Below, one piece after another: positions 9,384 through 18,245 of a stretch of DNA of 64,000 nt. Under the pieces are notes generated by a model. It saw only the letters and a program-made list of their open reading frames with translations, was not told where the DNA came from and ran no database searches. Both the position numbers and the translations under genes were made by a program. Positions within the stretch are counted from its first letter, which is position 1. Each line of letters starts with the position of its first letter. Source of the DNA: an uncultured Sphingomonas sp. (GTDB lineage: Bacteria > Pseudomonadota > Alphaproteobacteria > Sphingomonadales > Sphingomonadaceae); the NCBI RefSeq assembly GCF_936927845.1, contig NZ_CAKZHV010000030.1:1-64000 (forward strand), given 5' to 3'.

Positions 9384-9683
9384 ATGTCCCCCGCCGTTTC
9401 TTACATAATGCCCGTCGCTCAGGTCGTAAGCGGGATCGTGGCGCTGACCGCGCTCGCCTTCGCGCCGCCCGAGCGCGGCAATCTGCTGTACCTGCCGCTG
9501 ACGCCCGACGCGCGGCCGGCGCAGGCGGCGCTCGGCGACGGTTTCGCGCTGCTCGCGCGCGGGCCGCTCGGCTCGGTGGTGGTGCGCGCCACGCATGATC
9601 GCGACACCGCGGCGCTGCTGCGCGAGGGTATCCTGGTGACCGCGGCGCCGAGCGCGTTGTGCGGGGCGGAGATCGCAGCATGA
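9384..9683 (+). CDS. Small hypothetical protein coupled to a chemoreceptor
   Basis: This encodes 99 residues: a hydrophobic N-terminus (about residues 8-28) that could be a signal or anchor, then a soluble alpha/beta segment with RGNLLYLPLTPDARP. No family is recognised. Its stop codon overlaps the ATG of the following chemoreceptor as ATGA, so the two are almost certainly cotranslated. It may be a partner or ligand-binding accessory of that receptor, but this is inferred from position only. Confidence 0.6.
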   Translation: MSPAVSYIMPVAQVVSGIVALTALAFAPPERGNLLYLPLTPDARPAQAALGDGFALLARGPLGSVVVRATHDRDTAALLREGILVTAAPSALCGAEIAA

Positions 9684-11275
9684 CGACGACCGACCTGATC
9701 CAGGACGAGCAGGAACCGCGCTCGATCGCTTTGGACGAGCTGCGACGGCGCGGCTTGCAGGTGTTGGTGCTCGCCGGCTGGTGCTGCGTGCCGTTGCTGG
9801 CAGGCGGCAATCTGCTGCTTGGGCGCACGGTTCTGGGGTTTGAACTTTGGGTCGCGGCGCTGACGCTGGTGTTGCCGACGATCATGGCGGTCAAAGGCCG
9901 GTTCGATCGTGCCGCGCGGCTGACGGTCGCGGTCGAAGCGGCGATCATGCCCGCGCTGTTCGTTTATCTGCTGCGCGGACAGGCGTGGCAGATGGACGCG
10001 CACATGTATTTCTTCGTCGCGCTCGCGGCGCTGACGCTGTTATGCGACTGGCGGCCGATCGCGCTCGCATCCGCGCTGATCGCGGTCCACCACCTGCTAT
10101 TCGAGGCGTTGGTGCCCGATTGGGTGTTCGCAGGCTCGGGCAATCTTGGCCGGGTCTTGTTCCACGCCGTGGCGGTGGGGCTGCAATTCGGCGCGCTCGC
10201 GTACGTGACGCAGCAGCTGCGCAGCCTCATTGTCGCGCAGGACCGTGCGCGGCACGAGCAGGAGCGCGCGCGGCGGCGTAGCGAGGAGCTGTCGACGGCC
10301 GCTGCCGCCGCTGCCGAACAGGCGGTCGAGGCCCTTGCCGACGCGCAGGCGGCCGAGGAGCGCTCGGCGCGCGAGCGGACCCGCCGCGAGGCAGCGGAGC
10401 AGCGGTTGGCGAGCGAGCGCCGCGCGGCGCTGCTGACGCTCGCCGGCGCGTTCGAGCATACAGTCGCGGGCGTGGCCGTCGCGCTGGAGGAAGCATCGGC
10501 GCAACTCGTCAATTCGGCCGTGTCGCTCAACGAACTCGCCGCCGACGCGGGGCATCAGGCGACCGAGGTGGTGGCGGGCGCGGTTCAGGCGTCCTCGGCG
10601 GCGCAGGACGTCGCAACGGCGATGCGCGACCTGTCGGGATCGATGGAGACGGTGGCGCAGCACGCCGAGGCGCAGCGCGAGCTGACACGCGCCGCGCGCG
10701 ACAGCGCGGCGTCGAGCGACCAGACCGTGCGCGAACTCGCCACACGCACCGGCGACATCGGCGGCTTCGTGGAGCAGATCCACGGCATCGCGGCGCAGAC
10801 CAATCTGCTCGCGCTCAACGCCACGATCGAGGCGGTGCGCGCGGGCGAGGCGGGGCGCGGCTTCGCGGTGGTCGCGGGCGAGGTGAAGCAGCTCGCCGCG
10901 GGTACCGCGCACGCCACGCAGAAGATCGCGGCGCTGATCTCGGGCATCCAGAACGGCGTCACCGCGGCGGCGGGCGATCTCGACGCCGCGAGTGCGATGG
11001 TGACGCGCGTGTCGCTGGCGGCGAACGACATTCGCGAGGCGGTCGGCACGCAGCGCGCGGTCGCGGCCGAGATCGAGCGGACCGCTTATGATGCGGCGCG
11101 CGGCGCCGATTACGTCGAACAGCAGATCGCGGTGGTGGCGAGCGCGGCCAACGCCGCCGGGACGCTCTCCGCCGACGTGCGTGCGGCGGCGGCGAGCCTG
11201 TCGGCGCATGCGCGGCAGTTGCGCCAGTCGACCGACCGCTTCGTCGACGAACTGCGCGCCGACGCGGCGGCGTAG
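9680..11275 (+). CDS. Methyl-accepting chemotaxis-like signalling protein
   Basis: This encodes 531 residues. The N-terminal 190 residues hold about five or six membrane helices and no large periplasmic domain. A long coiled coil follows, then the MCP signalling tip with IAAQTNLLALNATIEAVRAGEAGRGFAVVAGEVK written over two near-consensus halves. No HAMP domain is evident. Such receptors probably sense membrane or intracellular state and signal to CheA/CheW. Translation is coupled by an ATGA overlap to the preceding 99-residue gene. No other che gene is in the window. Confidence 0.88.
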   Translation: MTTTDLIQDEQEPRSIALDELRRRGLQVLVLAGWCCVPLLAGGNLLLGRTVLGFELWVAALTLVLPTIMAVKGRFDRAARLTVAVEAAIMPALFVYLLRGQAWQMDAHMYFFVALAALTLLCDWRPIALASALIAVHHLLFEALVPDWVFAGSGNLGRVLFHAVAVGLQFGALAYVTQQLRSLIVAQDRARHEQERARRRSEELSTAAAAAAEQAVEALADAQAAEERSARERTRREAAEQRLASERRAALLTLAGAFEHTVAGVAVALEEASAQLVNSAVSLNELAADAGHQATEVVAGAVQASSAAQDVATAMRDLSGSMETVAQHAEAQRELTRAARDSAASSDQTVRELATRTGDIGGFVEQIHGIAAQTNLLALNATIEAVRAGEAGRGFAVVAGEVKQLAAGTAHATQKIAALISGIQNGVTAAAGDLDAASAMVTRVSLAANDIREAVGTQRAVAAEIERTAYDAARGADYVEQQIAVVASAANAAGTLSADVRAAAASLSAHARQLRQSTDRFVDELRADAAA

Positions 11276-11286
11276 CGACGGCGAGC

Positions 11287-11372
11287 GAGCGGTTGAACGT
11301 GCACGAAACCTGCTCCCCTGCCTGACCGGGGAGGGGAGCGCCTCAGGCAGGACAGCTGAGCGGTTGAACGTG
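11287..11372. repeat. 15-bp direct repeats around hairpin sequence
   Basis: GAGCGGTTGAACGTG occurs at 11287-11301 and again at 11358-11372. The 56 bases between contain CTCCCC/GGGGAG and CTGCCTGA/TCAGGCAG inverted pairs. The segment lies between two converging genes, so the hairpins may serve as a shared terminator. The flanking direct repeat suggests a small duplication or insertion scar. Confidence 0.55.
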
Positions 11373-11381
11373 GATCGCGCC

Positions 11382-12536
11382 CTACAACTTGCGCGCGATC
11401 ACTTCCTTCATGATCTCGTTGGTGCCGCCGTAGATGCGGCTGACGCGCGCCGCGCGCCACGCGCGCGCGATCGGATATTCGTTCATGTAACCCGCGCCGC
11501 CGTGGAGCTGGAGGCACTTGTCCATCACTTCCCATTCGAGCTCGGTGTGGAACAGCTTGGCCGCGGCACCTTCCTCGTTGGTCAGCTCGCCCGCCAGATG
11601 CCGCTTGATGCACCAGTCGAGGTGCGCCCAGCCGACCTGCAACTTGGTCTTCAGGTCCGCGAGCACGAATTTGGTGTTCTGGAAATCGAACACCGTGCCC
11701 TTGAACGCTTTGCGATCCTTGGTGAAGGCGACCGTCTCGTCGAACGCCTTCTGCGCGGCCGCCTGAACAGAGACGGCGATCGACAGGCGTTCCTGCGGCA
11801 ACTGGCTCATCAGGTAGATGAAGCCTTTGCCCTCTTCACCCAGGCAATTGGTGATCGGCACGCGCACGTCGTCGAAGAAGAGTTCGGACGTATCGGCGGC
11901 GTCCTGCCCGATCTTGTCGAGCTTGCGGCCCTTGCGGAACCCCTCGCGATCGCTCTCGACCAGGATGATCGACATCCCCTTGTACGCGGGGCTCGCATCG
12001 GGGTCGGTTTTGGCAACGACCAAAGTCAGGTCGGTGTTCTGCCCATTGGTGATGTACGTCTTCGATCCGTTGATGACGTAATGGTTGCCGTCCTTCTTCG
12101 CCGAGGTGCGGATCGATTGCAGGTCGCTGCCCGTGCCCGGCTCGGTCATCGCGATTGCGGTCACGACCTCGCCCGACACCATCTTGGGGAGCCACTGCGC
12201 CTTCTGCTCCTCGCTGCCGTAATGCTCGATATAGCCCGCGACGATATCGGATTGCAGCGAGAAGCCCGCGGGGACCCCCGCATAGGCCATCTCCTCGTCG
12301 ACAATCGCATTGTAGCCGAAATCGAGCCCCAGTCCGCCGTACGCTTCGGGCACGGTCGGGCACAGCATCCCGACTTCGCCCGCCTGCCGCCAGAAGGACT
12401 TGGGCACCAGCCGGTCCTTGTTCCACTGGTCGGCGAAGGGCTGACCTTCCTTGGCAAGGAAGCTGCGCACCGTCTGGCGGAACGCCTCGTGATCCTCGGT
12501 ATAGGCCTGGCGCCCGGCGACGGTGTCGAGTGTCAT
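11382..12536 (-). CDS. Acyl-CoA dehydrogenase, long-chain/LCAD type
   Basis: This encodes 384 residues of the FAD-dependent acyl-CoA dehydrogenase fold: an N-terminal helical domain, the middle beta domain with AMTEPGTGSDLQ (about 129-140), and the C-terminal helical domain. At the usual catalytic position the sequence is YGGTNEIMKE, with Gly replacing Glu. The base is instead expected to be Glu249 in LPQERL, as in LCAD and isovaleryl-CoA dehydrogenase. It should introduce the alpha-beta double bond of fatty acyl-CoA and pass electrons to ETF. It is divergent from the fumarylacetoacetase-family gene. Confidence 0.9.
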   Translation of the reverse strand: MTLDTVAGRQAYTEDHEAFRQTVRSFLAKEGQPFADQWNKDRLVPKSFWRQAGEVGMLCPTVPEAYGGLGLDFGYNAIVDEEMAYAGVPAGFSLQSDIVAGYIEHYGSEEQKAQWLPKMVSGEVVTAIAMTEPGTGSDLQSIRTSAKKDGNHYVINGSKTYITNGQNTDLTLVVAKTDPDASPAYKGMSIILVESDREGFRKGRKLDKIGQDAADTSELFFDDVRVPITNCLGEEGKGFIYLMSQLPQERLSIAVSVQAAAQKAFDETVAFTKDRKAFKGTVFDFQNTKFVLADLKTKLQVGWAHLDWCIKRHLAGELTNEEGAAAKLFHTELEWEVMDKCLQLHGGAGYMNEYPIARAWRAARVSRIYGGTNEIMKEVIARKL

Positions 12537-12598
12537 GGTCGGTACTCTCGCGAAGGTTGATGCGCGACTGTCGTCACCCCTGCCGCGTGGGTCAAGTA

Positions 12599-12609
12599 AC
12601 TTTTGTTAT
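12599..12609. promoter_or_regulatory. ACTTTTGTTAT motif, copy 1
   Basis: This 11-mer, with its core TAAC-TTTT-GTTA dyad at 12597-12608, lies in the region upstream of the acyl-CoA dehydrogenase. The same 11 bases recur in the opposite orientation upstream of the aldehyde dehydrogenase at 28432-28442. It stands out as AT-rich in a GC-rich genome. A shared operator is possible but not proven by two copies. Confidence 0.3.
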
Positions 12610-12688
12610 GGAGACTTGCGTGGTGACGGCGCGGCTCGACTTTGCCCGGGGTCCGTCCCTATGATCGAGGGCGAAGGAGAGCCATCAC

Positions 12689-13690
12689 ATGAAACTCGCC
12701 AGCCTCAAGCACGGCCGGGACGGCAAGCTCGTCGTCGTGTCGAACGACCTTGCCTGGTACGCCGACGCGCAGCATCTCTGCCCGACGCTGCAGGCTGCGC
12801 TCGACCATTGGGAGCAGGTCGCGCCGCAACTCGAACTGCTCGCAACTGACCTGGAGCATCAGACGATCCCGCGCGAGCGGTTCCACGAGCATGACGCCGC
12901 CTCGCCCCTGCCGCGCGCGTATCAGTGGGCGGACGGCTCGGCCTACGTCAATCACGTGGCGCTGGTGCGCCAGGCGCGCGGCGCGGAGATGCCCCAGACG
13001 TTCTGGCACGATCCGCTGATGTATCAGGGCGGATCGGATGGGTTCCTGGGGCCGCGTGACGCGATCCCACTCGCCGACGAGAGCTGGGGCTGCGATCTCG
13101 AGGCCGAGGTGGTGGTGGTGACGGGCGACGTGCCGCTGGGCGCCAGCCGCGAGGAAGCGCTCGCGGCGATCCGGCTCGTCGGGCTGACCAACGACGTGTC
13201 TTTACGCAACCTGATCCCGGGCGAGCTCGCCAAGGGGTTCGGCTTCTTCCAGTCGAAACCCGCCAGCGCCTTCTCGCCGGTGTTCGTGACGCCGGAAACG
13301 CTCGGGGAGTGGTGGAAAGACGGCAAGCTCCACCGGCGGTTGTGCGTCGACCTGAACGGCGAGCCGTTCGGCCGCGCCGAGGCAGGCGAGGACATGACGT
13401 TCGACTTTGGTACGCTGGTCGCACACGCGGCAAAGACGCGGCGGCTGGGCGCGGGGACGATCGTCGGTTCCGGTACCGTCTCGAACCGCGATGCCGACGG
13501 CGGGCCGGGCAAGCCGATCGCACAAGGCGGGGTGGGCTATTCCTGCCTCGCCGAGGTGCGGACGGTCGAGACGATCGCGTCGGGCAAGGCGACGACGCCC
13601 TTCCTCAAGCGCGGCGATACCGTGCGGATCTGGGCCGAGGACGATCGCCACCATCCGATCTTCGGCGTGATCGAGCAGACCGTGGAGTGA
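12689..13690 (+). CDS. Fumarylacetoacetate hydrolase (FAH) family protein
   Basis: This encodes 333 residues. An N-terminal FAH-N-like segment is followed by the catalytic barrel with DLEAEVVVVTGDVP (metal-binding Glu), NDVSLRNL, and a C-terminal LGAGTIVGSGTVSNRD block. Members hydrolyse C-C bonds in acyl pyruvates, typically in tyrosine or aromatic degradation, or act as decarboxylases. The closest type is the bacterial fumarylacetoacetase-like group, but no hmgA or maiA gene is beside it, so the substrate is open. AAGGAGAG lies eight bases before the ATG. Confidence 0.85.
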   Translation: MKLASLKHGRDGKLVVVSNDLAWYADAQHLCPTLQAALDHWEQVAPQLELLATDLEHQTIPRERFHEHDAASPLPRAYQWADGSAYVNHVALVRQARGAEMPQTFWHDPLMYQGGSDGFLGPRDAIPLADESWGCDLEAEVVVVTGDVPLGASREEALAAIRLVGLTNDVSLRNLIPGELAKGFGFFQSKPASAFSPVFVTPETLGEWWKDGKLHRRLCVDLNGEPFGRAEAGEDMTFDFGTLVAHAAKTRRLGAGTIVGSGTVSNRDADGGPGKPIAQGGVGYSCLAEVRTVETIASGKATTPFLKRGDTVRIWAEDDRHHPIFGVIEQTVE

Positions 13691-13700
13691 GGTGAGCGCA

Positions 13701-13731
13701 AAAGCCCTCTCCCCAATGGGAGAGGGCTATT
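13701..13731. terminator. Bidirectional intrinsic terminator
   Basis: AGCCCTCTCCC (13703-13713), loop CAAT, and GGGAGAGGGCT (13718-13728) make an 11-bp perfect stem. A-rich sequence precedes it and a T-containing run follows, so it can end transcripts from both the rightward FAH gene and the leftward DUF885 gene. Confidence 0.85.
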
Positions 13732-13734
13732 TGC

Positions 13735-15540
13735 TTACTTCGCGCCCTTAGCCCAGTTCTCGATCTTGCGCTCGAGCACCGGCATCGGCAGCGCGCCCGT
13801 ATCCAGCACCTGCGCGTGAAAGGCGCGCGGGTCGAAGCGCGCGCCCAGCGTCGCCTTGCTCGACGCCTTCAGTCGCGAGATCGTGAGTTGCCCGAGCTTG
13901 TAGGCGAGCGCCTGGCCGGGGATCGCGATGTAGCGCTCGACCTCGGCGGTCGCATCGGTGCGTGCCATCGGCGAGTTGGCGAGCATGTACTCGATCGACT
14001 GATCGCGCGTCCAACCCTTGGCGTGGATGCCGGTGTCGACCACCAATCGCATCGCGCGCAGCATCTCGTCGTTCAAGCCGCCCATGCGCTGATACGGGTC
14101 GGTCTCCATGCCGAGTTCCGGCCACAGCGTCTCGGCGTAGAGCCCCCAGCCCTCGGCATAAGCGGTGTTGCCGCCGAAGCGCATGAACGCGGGGAGCGCG
14201 GTATTCTCCTGCGCCAAGCTGATCTGGAAGTGATGCCCCGGCACCGCTTCGTGCAGGTACAATGTTTCCATCTCCCACATGTAACGCGAGGGAAGGTCGT
14301 ACGTGTTGTAGTAGAACACGCCCGGCCGCGATCCATCGGGCGTGCCGCCATTGTACGAGCCGCCGGCATCGGTCTTCTCGCGAAAAGCGGGGACGGGGCG
14401 GATTTCGAGCTTCGTCTTGGGGATCAGCGAGAATTGCTCGCGCACGCGGGCGTCTACGCGGCGGCCGATCGCCTCGTAGCCGAGGCGTAGCTGCTCCGCC
14501 GAAGTCGGCTGGAAACGCTTGTCGGTGCGCAGGTAGGTGAAGAACTCAGGCAGCGTACCCTTGAAGCCGACCTTTGCTTTCTGCGTCTCCATCTCGCGCA
14601 GGATGCGTGCGACTTCGCGCAAGCCGAGCTGGTGGACCGCCTCTGCCTTGAGCGGCAGCGTGGTGTTCGACTCGATCAGATAATCGTACAACTTCGCACC
14701 GCCCGGCATCGCCGACAGCCCGACGCTGTCGCGCGCGACCGGCAGATATTCGGTTTCGAGAAAGTTGCGCATCCGCCGGTGCGCGGGGTCGATCACGTCG
14801 CGGATCTGCGCGGCATAGGCGGCGCGCAGGCGGGCTTGGTCGGCGGGGGAGATGCCCGCGGGAAGAGTCTTGACCGGACCGTAGAAGGTCGACCCCTCGA
14901 TGCCTTGTCTGAGCAAATTGTCGAACTGCTCGACCATGTTGCGCACGACCAGCTTGGGCTGAACGATCCCTGCCTTCATTCCCTGGCGAAAGCGGACGAT
15001 CGCCTCGTCCATGATCCGCGCATAATGCGCGTTGCGCTTCAGGTTGTTCTCGTAATCCGCCAGCGTCTTGAACGGTGCCGCGCCTTGGCCCGAGGCGAAG
15101 TCGGGGTAGAACGCTTGGAAACCGTAGAAATGGTCGAGCGGGCGAACGATCGTCAGCGCGACGATGTCGGGCTGGAGCCCGCGCAATGCGACCTCGGTCT
15201 GGTACTTGAACACGTCGTACGCGATCTGGTCGACGTGGGTAAGCTTGGCGCGGTCGATCCGCTTGAGCGCGGCCAGGTCCTGCTCGTTCGCGGCGCGCTC
15301 GGCGGCGATCGACGCGTCGGACAGCGGATCGCCCAGCCGGTCGGCATAGCGCAGGTCGCCGCGGAAGATCGCGTTGATCGGATTGCGCTTCAGGCTCGCC
15401 TCGTCGCTGTCGTAGAACAGCCGCTTGAGCCTTGTGTCCTCCGCGCTGTCGCCCGCAACCGGCTGCGGCGGCGGCAGCGCCTGGCTGAAGGCGGCACTCG
15501 AACAGGCGAGTAGCAGGGCGGCGGTGGTGGCGAAGCGCAT
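13735..15540 (-). CDS. DUF885 family putative zinc metallopeptidase
   Basis: This encodes 601 residues with a signal peptide (cleavage near AAFSQA). The family marker HEAVPGHHFQ (430-439) supplies the HExxxH-like zinc ligands, and GGNTAYAEGWGLYAE provides the third acidic ligand. DUF885 proteins are distant relatives of carboxypeptidase-type metalloenzymes and are usually exported. The substrate is not known. The gene ends beside a strong shared terminator and starts 101 bases from the divergent trehalase gene. Confidence 0.87.
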   Translation of the reverse strand: MRFATTAALLLACSSAAFSQALPPPQPVAGDSAEDTRLKRLFYDSDEASLKRNPINAIFRGDLRYADRLGDPLSDASIAAERAANEQDLAALKRIDRAKLTHVDQIAYDVFKYQTEVALRGLQPDIVALTIVRPLDHFYGFQAFYPDFASGQGAAPFKTLADYENNLKRNAHYARIMDEAIVRFRQGMKAGIVQPKLVVRNMVEQFDNLLRQGIEGSTFYGPVKTLPAGISPADQARLRAAYAAQIRDVIDPAHRRMRNFLETEYLPVARDSVGLSAMPGGAKLYDYLIESNTTLPLKAEAVHQLGLREVARILREMETQKAKVGFKGTLPEFFTYLRTDKRFQPTSAEQLRLGYEAIGRRVDARVREQFSLIPKTKLEIRPVPAFREKTDAGGSYNGGTPDGSRPGVFYYNTYDLPSRYMWEMETLYLHEAVPGHHFQISLAQENTALPAFMRFGGNTAYAEGWGLYAETLWPELGMETDPYQRMGGLNDEMLRAMRLVVDTGIHAKGWTRDQSIEYMLANSPMARTDATAEVERYIAIPGQALAYKLGQLTISRLKASSKATLGARFDPRAFHAQVLDTGALPMPVLERKIENWAKGAK

Positions 15541-15641
15541 GGTGTGAGGTGACCCCTGAGACGATTGTCGCGCTGTCTATGGCTCGCTCGCGACCGCGAC
15601 AAGCGGTTGTCGCGAAGGCGCAATCTGTGGTGAGAAGCCGC

Positions 15642-17237
15642 ATGACCAGTTTCCGCACGCTCTCGCATCTTCTCTCCAACGGTGCGGCGGTGGCGCTGCT
15701 GGCGGCGCTCGGCGCGTGCGCGACGGCACCCGCGCATCCACCAGTAGCTGCGGTCGATCCCGCCAGCGTGCAGACCCCTGCCGATCTGTATGGCGAGCTG
15801 TTCGCGGCGGTGCAGATGCGGCGCATCTTCCCCGACGGCAAAACCTTCGTCGACGCGGTGCCCAAGCGCGCGGCCGCGGCGATCATGCAGGACTGGCGCG
15901 CACGTGGGCCGATGGACGATGCCGCCTTACGCGCGTTCGTGCTCGCGAACTTCGACGTGCCAGGGGAGGGGGCAGCGCCGGTGCTCGCAACCGACGGCAA
16001 GAGCGTGACAATGGAAGAGCATATCCGCCGGCTGTGGCCGGTGCTGACCCGTCCACCGCTCGCCCCAGTCGCGGGCTCGTCCGCGCTCGCGCTGCCGCGG
16101 CCGTACGTCGTGCCGGGCGGGCGCTTTCGCGAGATGTATTACTGGGACAGCTATTTCACGATGCTGGGCCTGAAGGCTGACGGGCAGGGCGCGCTCGTCG
16201 ACAGCATGATCGATGACTTCGTCTCGCTGGTCGAACGCTACGGCCATGTGCCCAATGGGACGCGCAGCTATTATCTCAGCCGCTCGCAGCCGCCGTTCCT
16301 CTACGCGATGATGGCGCTGTCGCCCGCGACCGACACGGCCGTGAAGGCGCGCCGGCTCGCCGCGCTCAAGCGCGAATGGGCGTATTGGACCGTGCCTGAG
16401 CGCACGGCGACGATGCCGGACGGCGCGGCGCTCCAGCATTACTGGGATGCGCGCAGTACCCCGCGCGACGAATCGTACCGCGAGGATGTGGAAACCGCGC
16501 GCGCGAGCGGCCGGCCGGTGGCGGAGGTATACCGGAGCTTGCGCGCGGGGGCGGAGAGCGGCTGGGATTTCTCCTCGCGCTGGCTCGCCGACGGTCAGAC
16601 GCTCGCGACGATCGACACGACAGGACTCGTGCCGGTCGACCTTAACAGCCTGCTCTACGGGCTGGAGCAGGCGATCGCGACTGGCTGCGGCGATGCGGGC
16701 GACACCGCTTGCGCGCGGGCCTTCACCGATCGCGCCGTCACCCGCCGCCACGCGGTCGAGCGCTGGCTGTGGGACGAGGCGGGCGGGCGCTACGGCGATT
16801 ACGATACCGCGCGCAAGGTGGTCCGCGGCGGCGTGACCGCAGCGACACTCTATCCGCTGTTCACCGGCCTGGCGTCGAAGGAACATGGCGCGCGCGTCGG
16901 CGAGACCACCGAGGAACTGCTGCTCGCGCCCAACGGGCTGCGCACAACAACGGTCGCGACGGGGCAGCAGTGGGACAAGCCCAACGGCTGGGCGCCGCTG
17001 CAATGGATCGCGGTCGAGGGACTGTCGCGCTACGATCGCGACGACGTGGCGCAGGCGATCGCGCGACGCTTCGTGGCGACGGTCGAGCGCGAATATCGCG
17101 CCTCGGGCAAGCTGCTGGAAAAATACGACGTCGAGCAGAGCCGCGCGGGCGGCGGCGGCGAATATCCGACGCAGGACGGGTTCGGCTGGACCAACGGCGT
17201 CGTGCGCGCGCTGCAGGAACGCTATCCGCGCAGGTGA
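15642..17237 (+). CDS. treA: Alpha,alpha-trehalase, GH37
   Basis: This encodes 531 residues. The N-terminus is a probable lipoprotein signal with lipobox LAALGAC. Both trehalase signatures are present: PGGRF..MYYWDSYF from residue 158 and QWDKPNGWAPLQ from about 443. The catalytic pair is Asp309 (SGWDFSSRW) and Glu507 (GGGEYPTQDGFGW), as in E. coli TreA. It splits trehalose to two glucose molecules in the periplasm or at the outer membrane. The start at 15642 was preferred over an in-frame codon at 15549 because the lipoprotein signal begins here. Confidence 0.93.
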   Translation: MTSFRTLSHLLSNGAAVALLAALGACATAPAHPPVAAVDPASVQTPADLYGELFAAVQMRRIFPDGKTFVDAVPKRAAAAIMQDWRARGPMDDAALRAFVLANFDVPGEGAAPVLATDGKSVTMEEHIRRLWPVLTRPPLAPVAGSSALALPRPYVVPGGRFREMYYWDSYFTMLGLKADGQGALVDSMIDDFVSLVERYGHVPNGTRSYYLSRSQPPFLYAMMALSPATDTAVKARRLAALKREWAYWTVPERTATMPDGAALQHYWDARSTPRDESYREDVETARASGRPVAEVYRSLRAGAESGWDFSSRWLADGQTLATIDTTGLVPVDLNSLLYGLEQAIATGCGDAGDTACARAFTDRAVTRRHAVERWLWDEAGGRYGDYDTARKVVRGGVTAATLYPLFTGLASKEHGARVGETTEELLLAPNGLRTTTVATGQQWDKPNGWAPLQWIAVEGLSRYDRDDVAQAIARRFVATVEREYRASGKLLEKYDVEQSRAGGGGEYPTQDGFGWTNGVVRALQERYPRR

Positions 17238-18149
17238 TCAGTCGCCGACCAATTGCGTGCGGTGACGCGTGACCAGCTCGACCAGCCACGCCCGGAACGC
17301 CCGCACCCGCCGCAACTGCCGCGTGTCGCGGTGGGTGACGAGCCAGAAAGCGCGCGTGATCTCGACTTCGGGCATGACGCGCACGAGCGCGGGGTCGTGG
17401 CCGGCAATGAAGTGCGGCAGCACGCCCAGACCCGCCCCACTCGCGATCAGCCGCGCCTGCGCATTGATGCTCGAAGAGCGCAACGCCGGGGACAGCCCGG
17501 CGTCGATCTCGCGCAGGTAGCGTAATTCGGGCGAGTAGAGCAGGTCGGGGATGTAACCGATAAGCCGGTGGTCGGCGGCGATCGTGTCGCGCGTTGGCGT
17601 GCCGTGGCGGTCGAGATAGCCGCGGCTGGCGTAGAGGCGCAGCGTATAATCGGCGAGCTTGCTTGCGACCACCGGCCCCGCGTTCGGGCGGTCGAGCAGC
17701 ACTGCGACATCGGCCTCGCGCTTCGATGGCGACAGGAAACCCGAACTCGCCACCAGATCGATCGTCAGCGCCGGATGCCGTGCGGCAAAATCGCGGAGGT
17801 GTTCGGCGACCAACCAGGTGCCGAACCCTTCGGAGACGCTGACGCGCAGCAGTCCCGACAATGTCTCGCGGTCGCCGTCGCCCGCCCCGCCGATCCGGTC
17901 GTCGATCCGTTCCGCGGCGCGCTGCATCGTCTCGACCTGTGTGAGCAGCCGCTCGCCCGCCTCAGTCAGCACCTGTCCCTCGCGCGTCTGCTCGAAGAGG
18001 GTAGCGCCCAGCCGTGCCTCCAACCGGCGCAGCCGCCGCCCGATCGTGGTCGCGTCGACCCCGACCTGCGCCGCGGCACGCGCGATCTGCCCGGCGCGCG
18101 CGATGGCGAGGAAGTCTTGCAGATCGCCCCAGGGTACCGGCTGCATCAT
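17238..18149 (-). CDS. LysR-family transcriptional regulator
   Basis: This encodes 303 residues: an N-terminal winged helix with FLAIARAGQIARAAAQVGVDATTIGRRLRRLEARLG split around the recognition helix, a linker, and a periplasmic-binding-like effector domain. The stop codon abuts the trehalase stop with no gap. It is divergent from mmsA with a 96-base shared region containing a GTTGCAG/CTGCAAC dyad, the usual setting for a LysR protein controlling its neighbour. Control of valine catabolism is therefore inferred. The start could be either of two adjacent ATG codons, at 18149 or 18146. Confidence 0.88.
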   Translation of the reverse strand: MMQPVPWGDLQDFLAIARAGQIARAAAQVGVDATTIGRRLRRLEARLGATLFEQTREGQVLTEAGERLLTQVETMQRAAERIDDRIGGAGDGDRETLSGLLRVSVSEGFGTWLVAEHLRDFAARHPALTIDLVASSGFLSPSKREADVAVLLDRPNAGPVVASKLADYTLRLYASRGYLDRHGTPTRDTIAADHRLIGYIPDLLYSPELRYLREIDAGLSPALRSSSINAQARLIASGAGLGVLPHFIAGHDPALVRVMPEVEITRAFWLVTHRDTRQLRRVRAFRAWLVELVTRHRTQLVGD

Positions 18150-18160
18150 TGCAGGCGGAC

Positions 18161-18187
18161 GTTGCAGATTTGCCGGTTGCCTGCAAC
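18161..18187. promoter_or_regulatory. Candidate LysR operator
   Basis: GTTGCAG (18161-18167) and CTGCAAC (18181-18187) are perfect inverted repeats separated by 13 bases. A further TTGCAGG lies just upstream at the LysR start. The dyad contains a T-N11-A core as LysR sites do, and it sits between the divergent LysR and mmsA genes. Confidence 0.5.
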
Positions 18188-18245
18188 GCGCATGAGGCGC
18201 AGACGCCGGTAAACAGATCAGCACCAAGAGATTAGGAGAGCGCCA

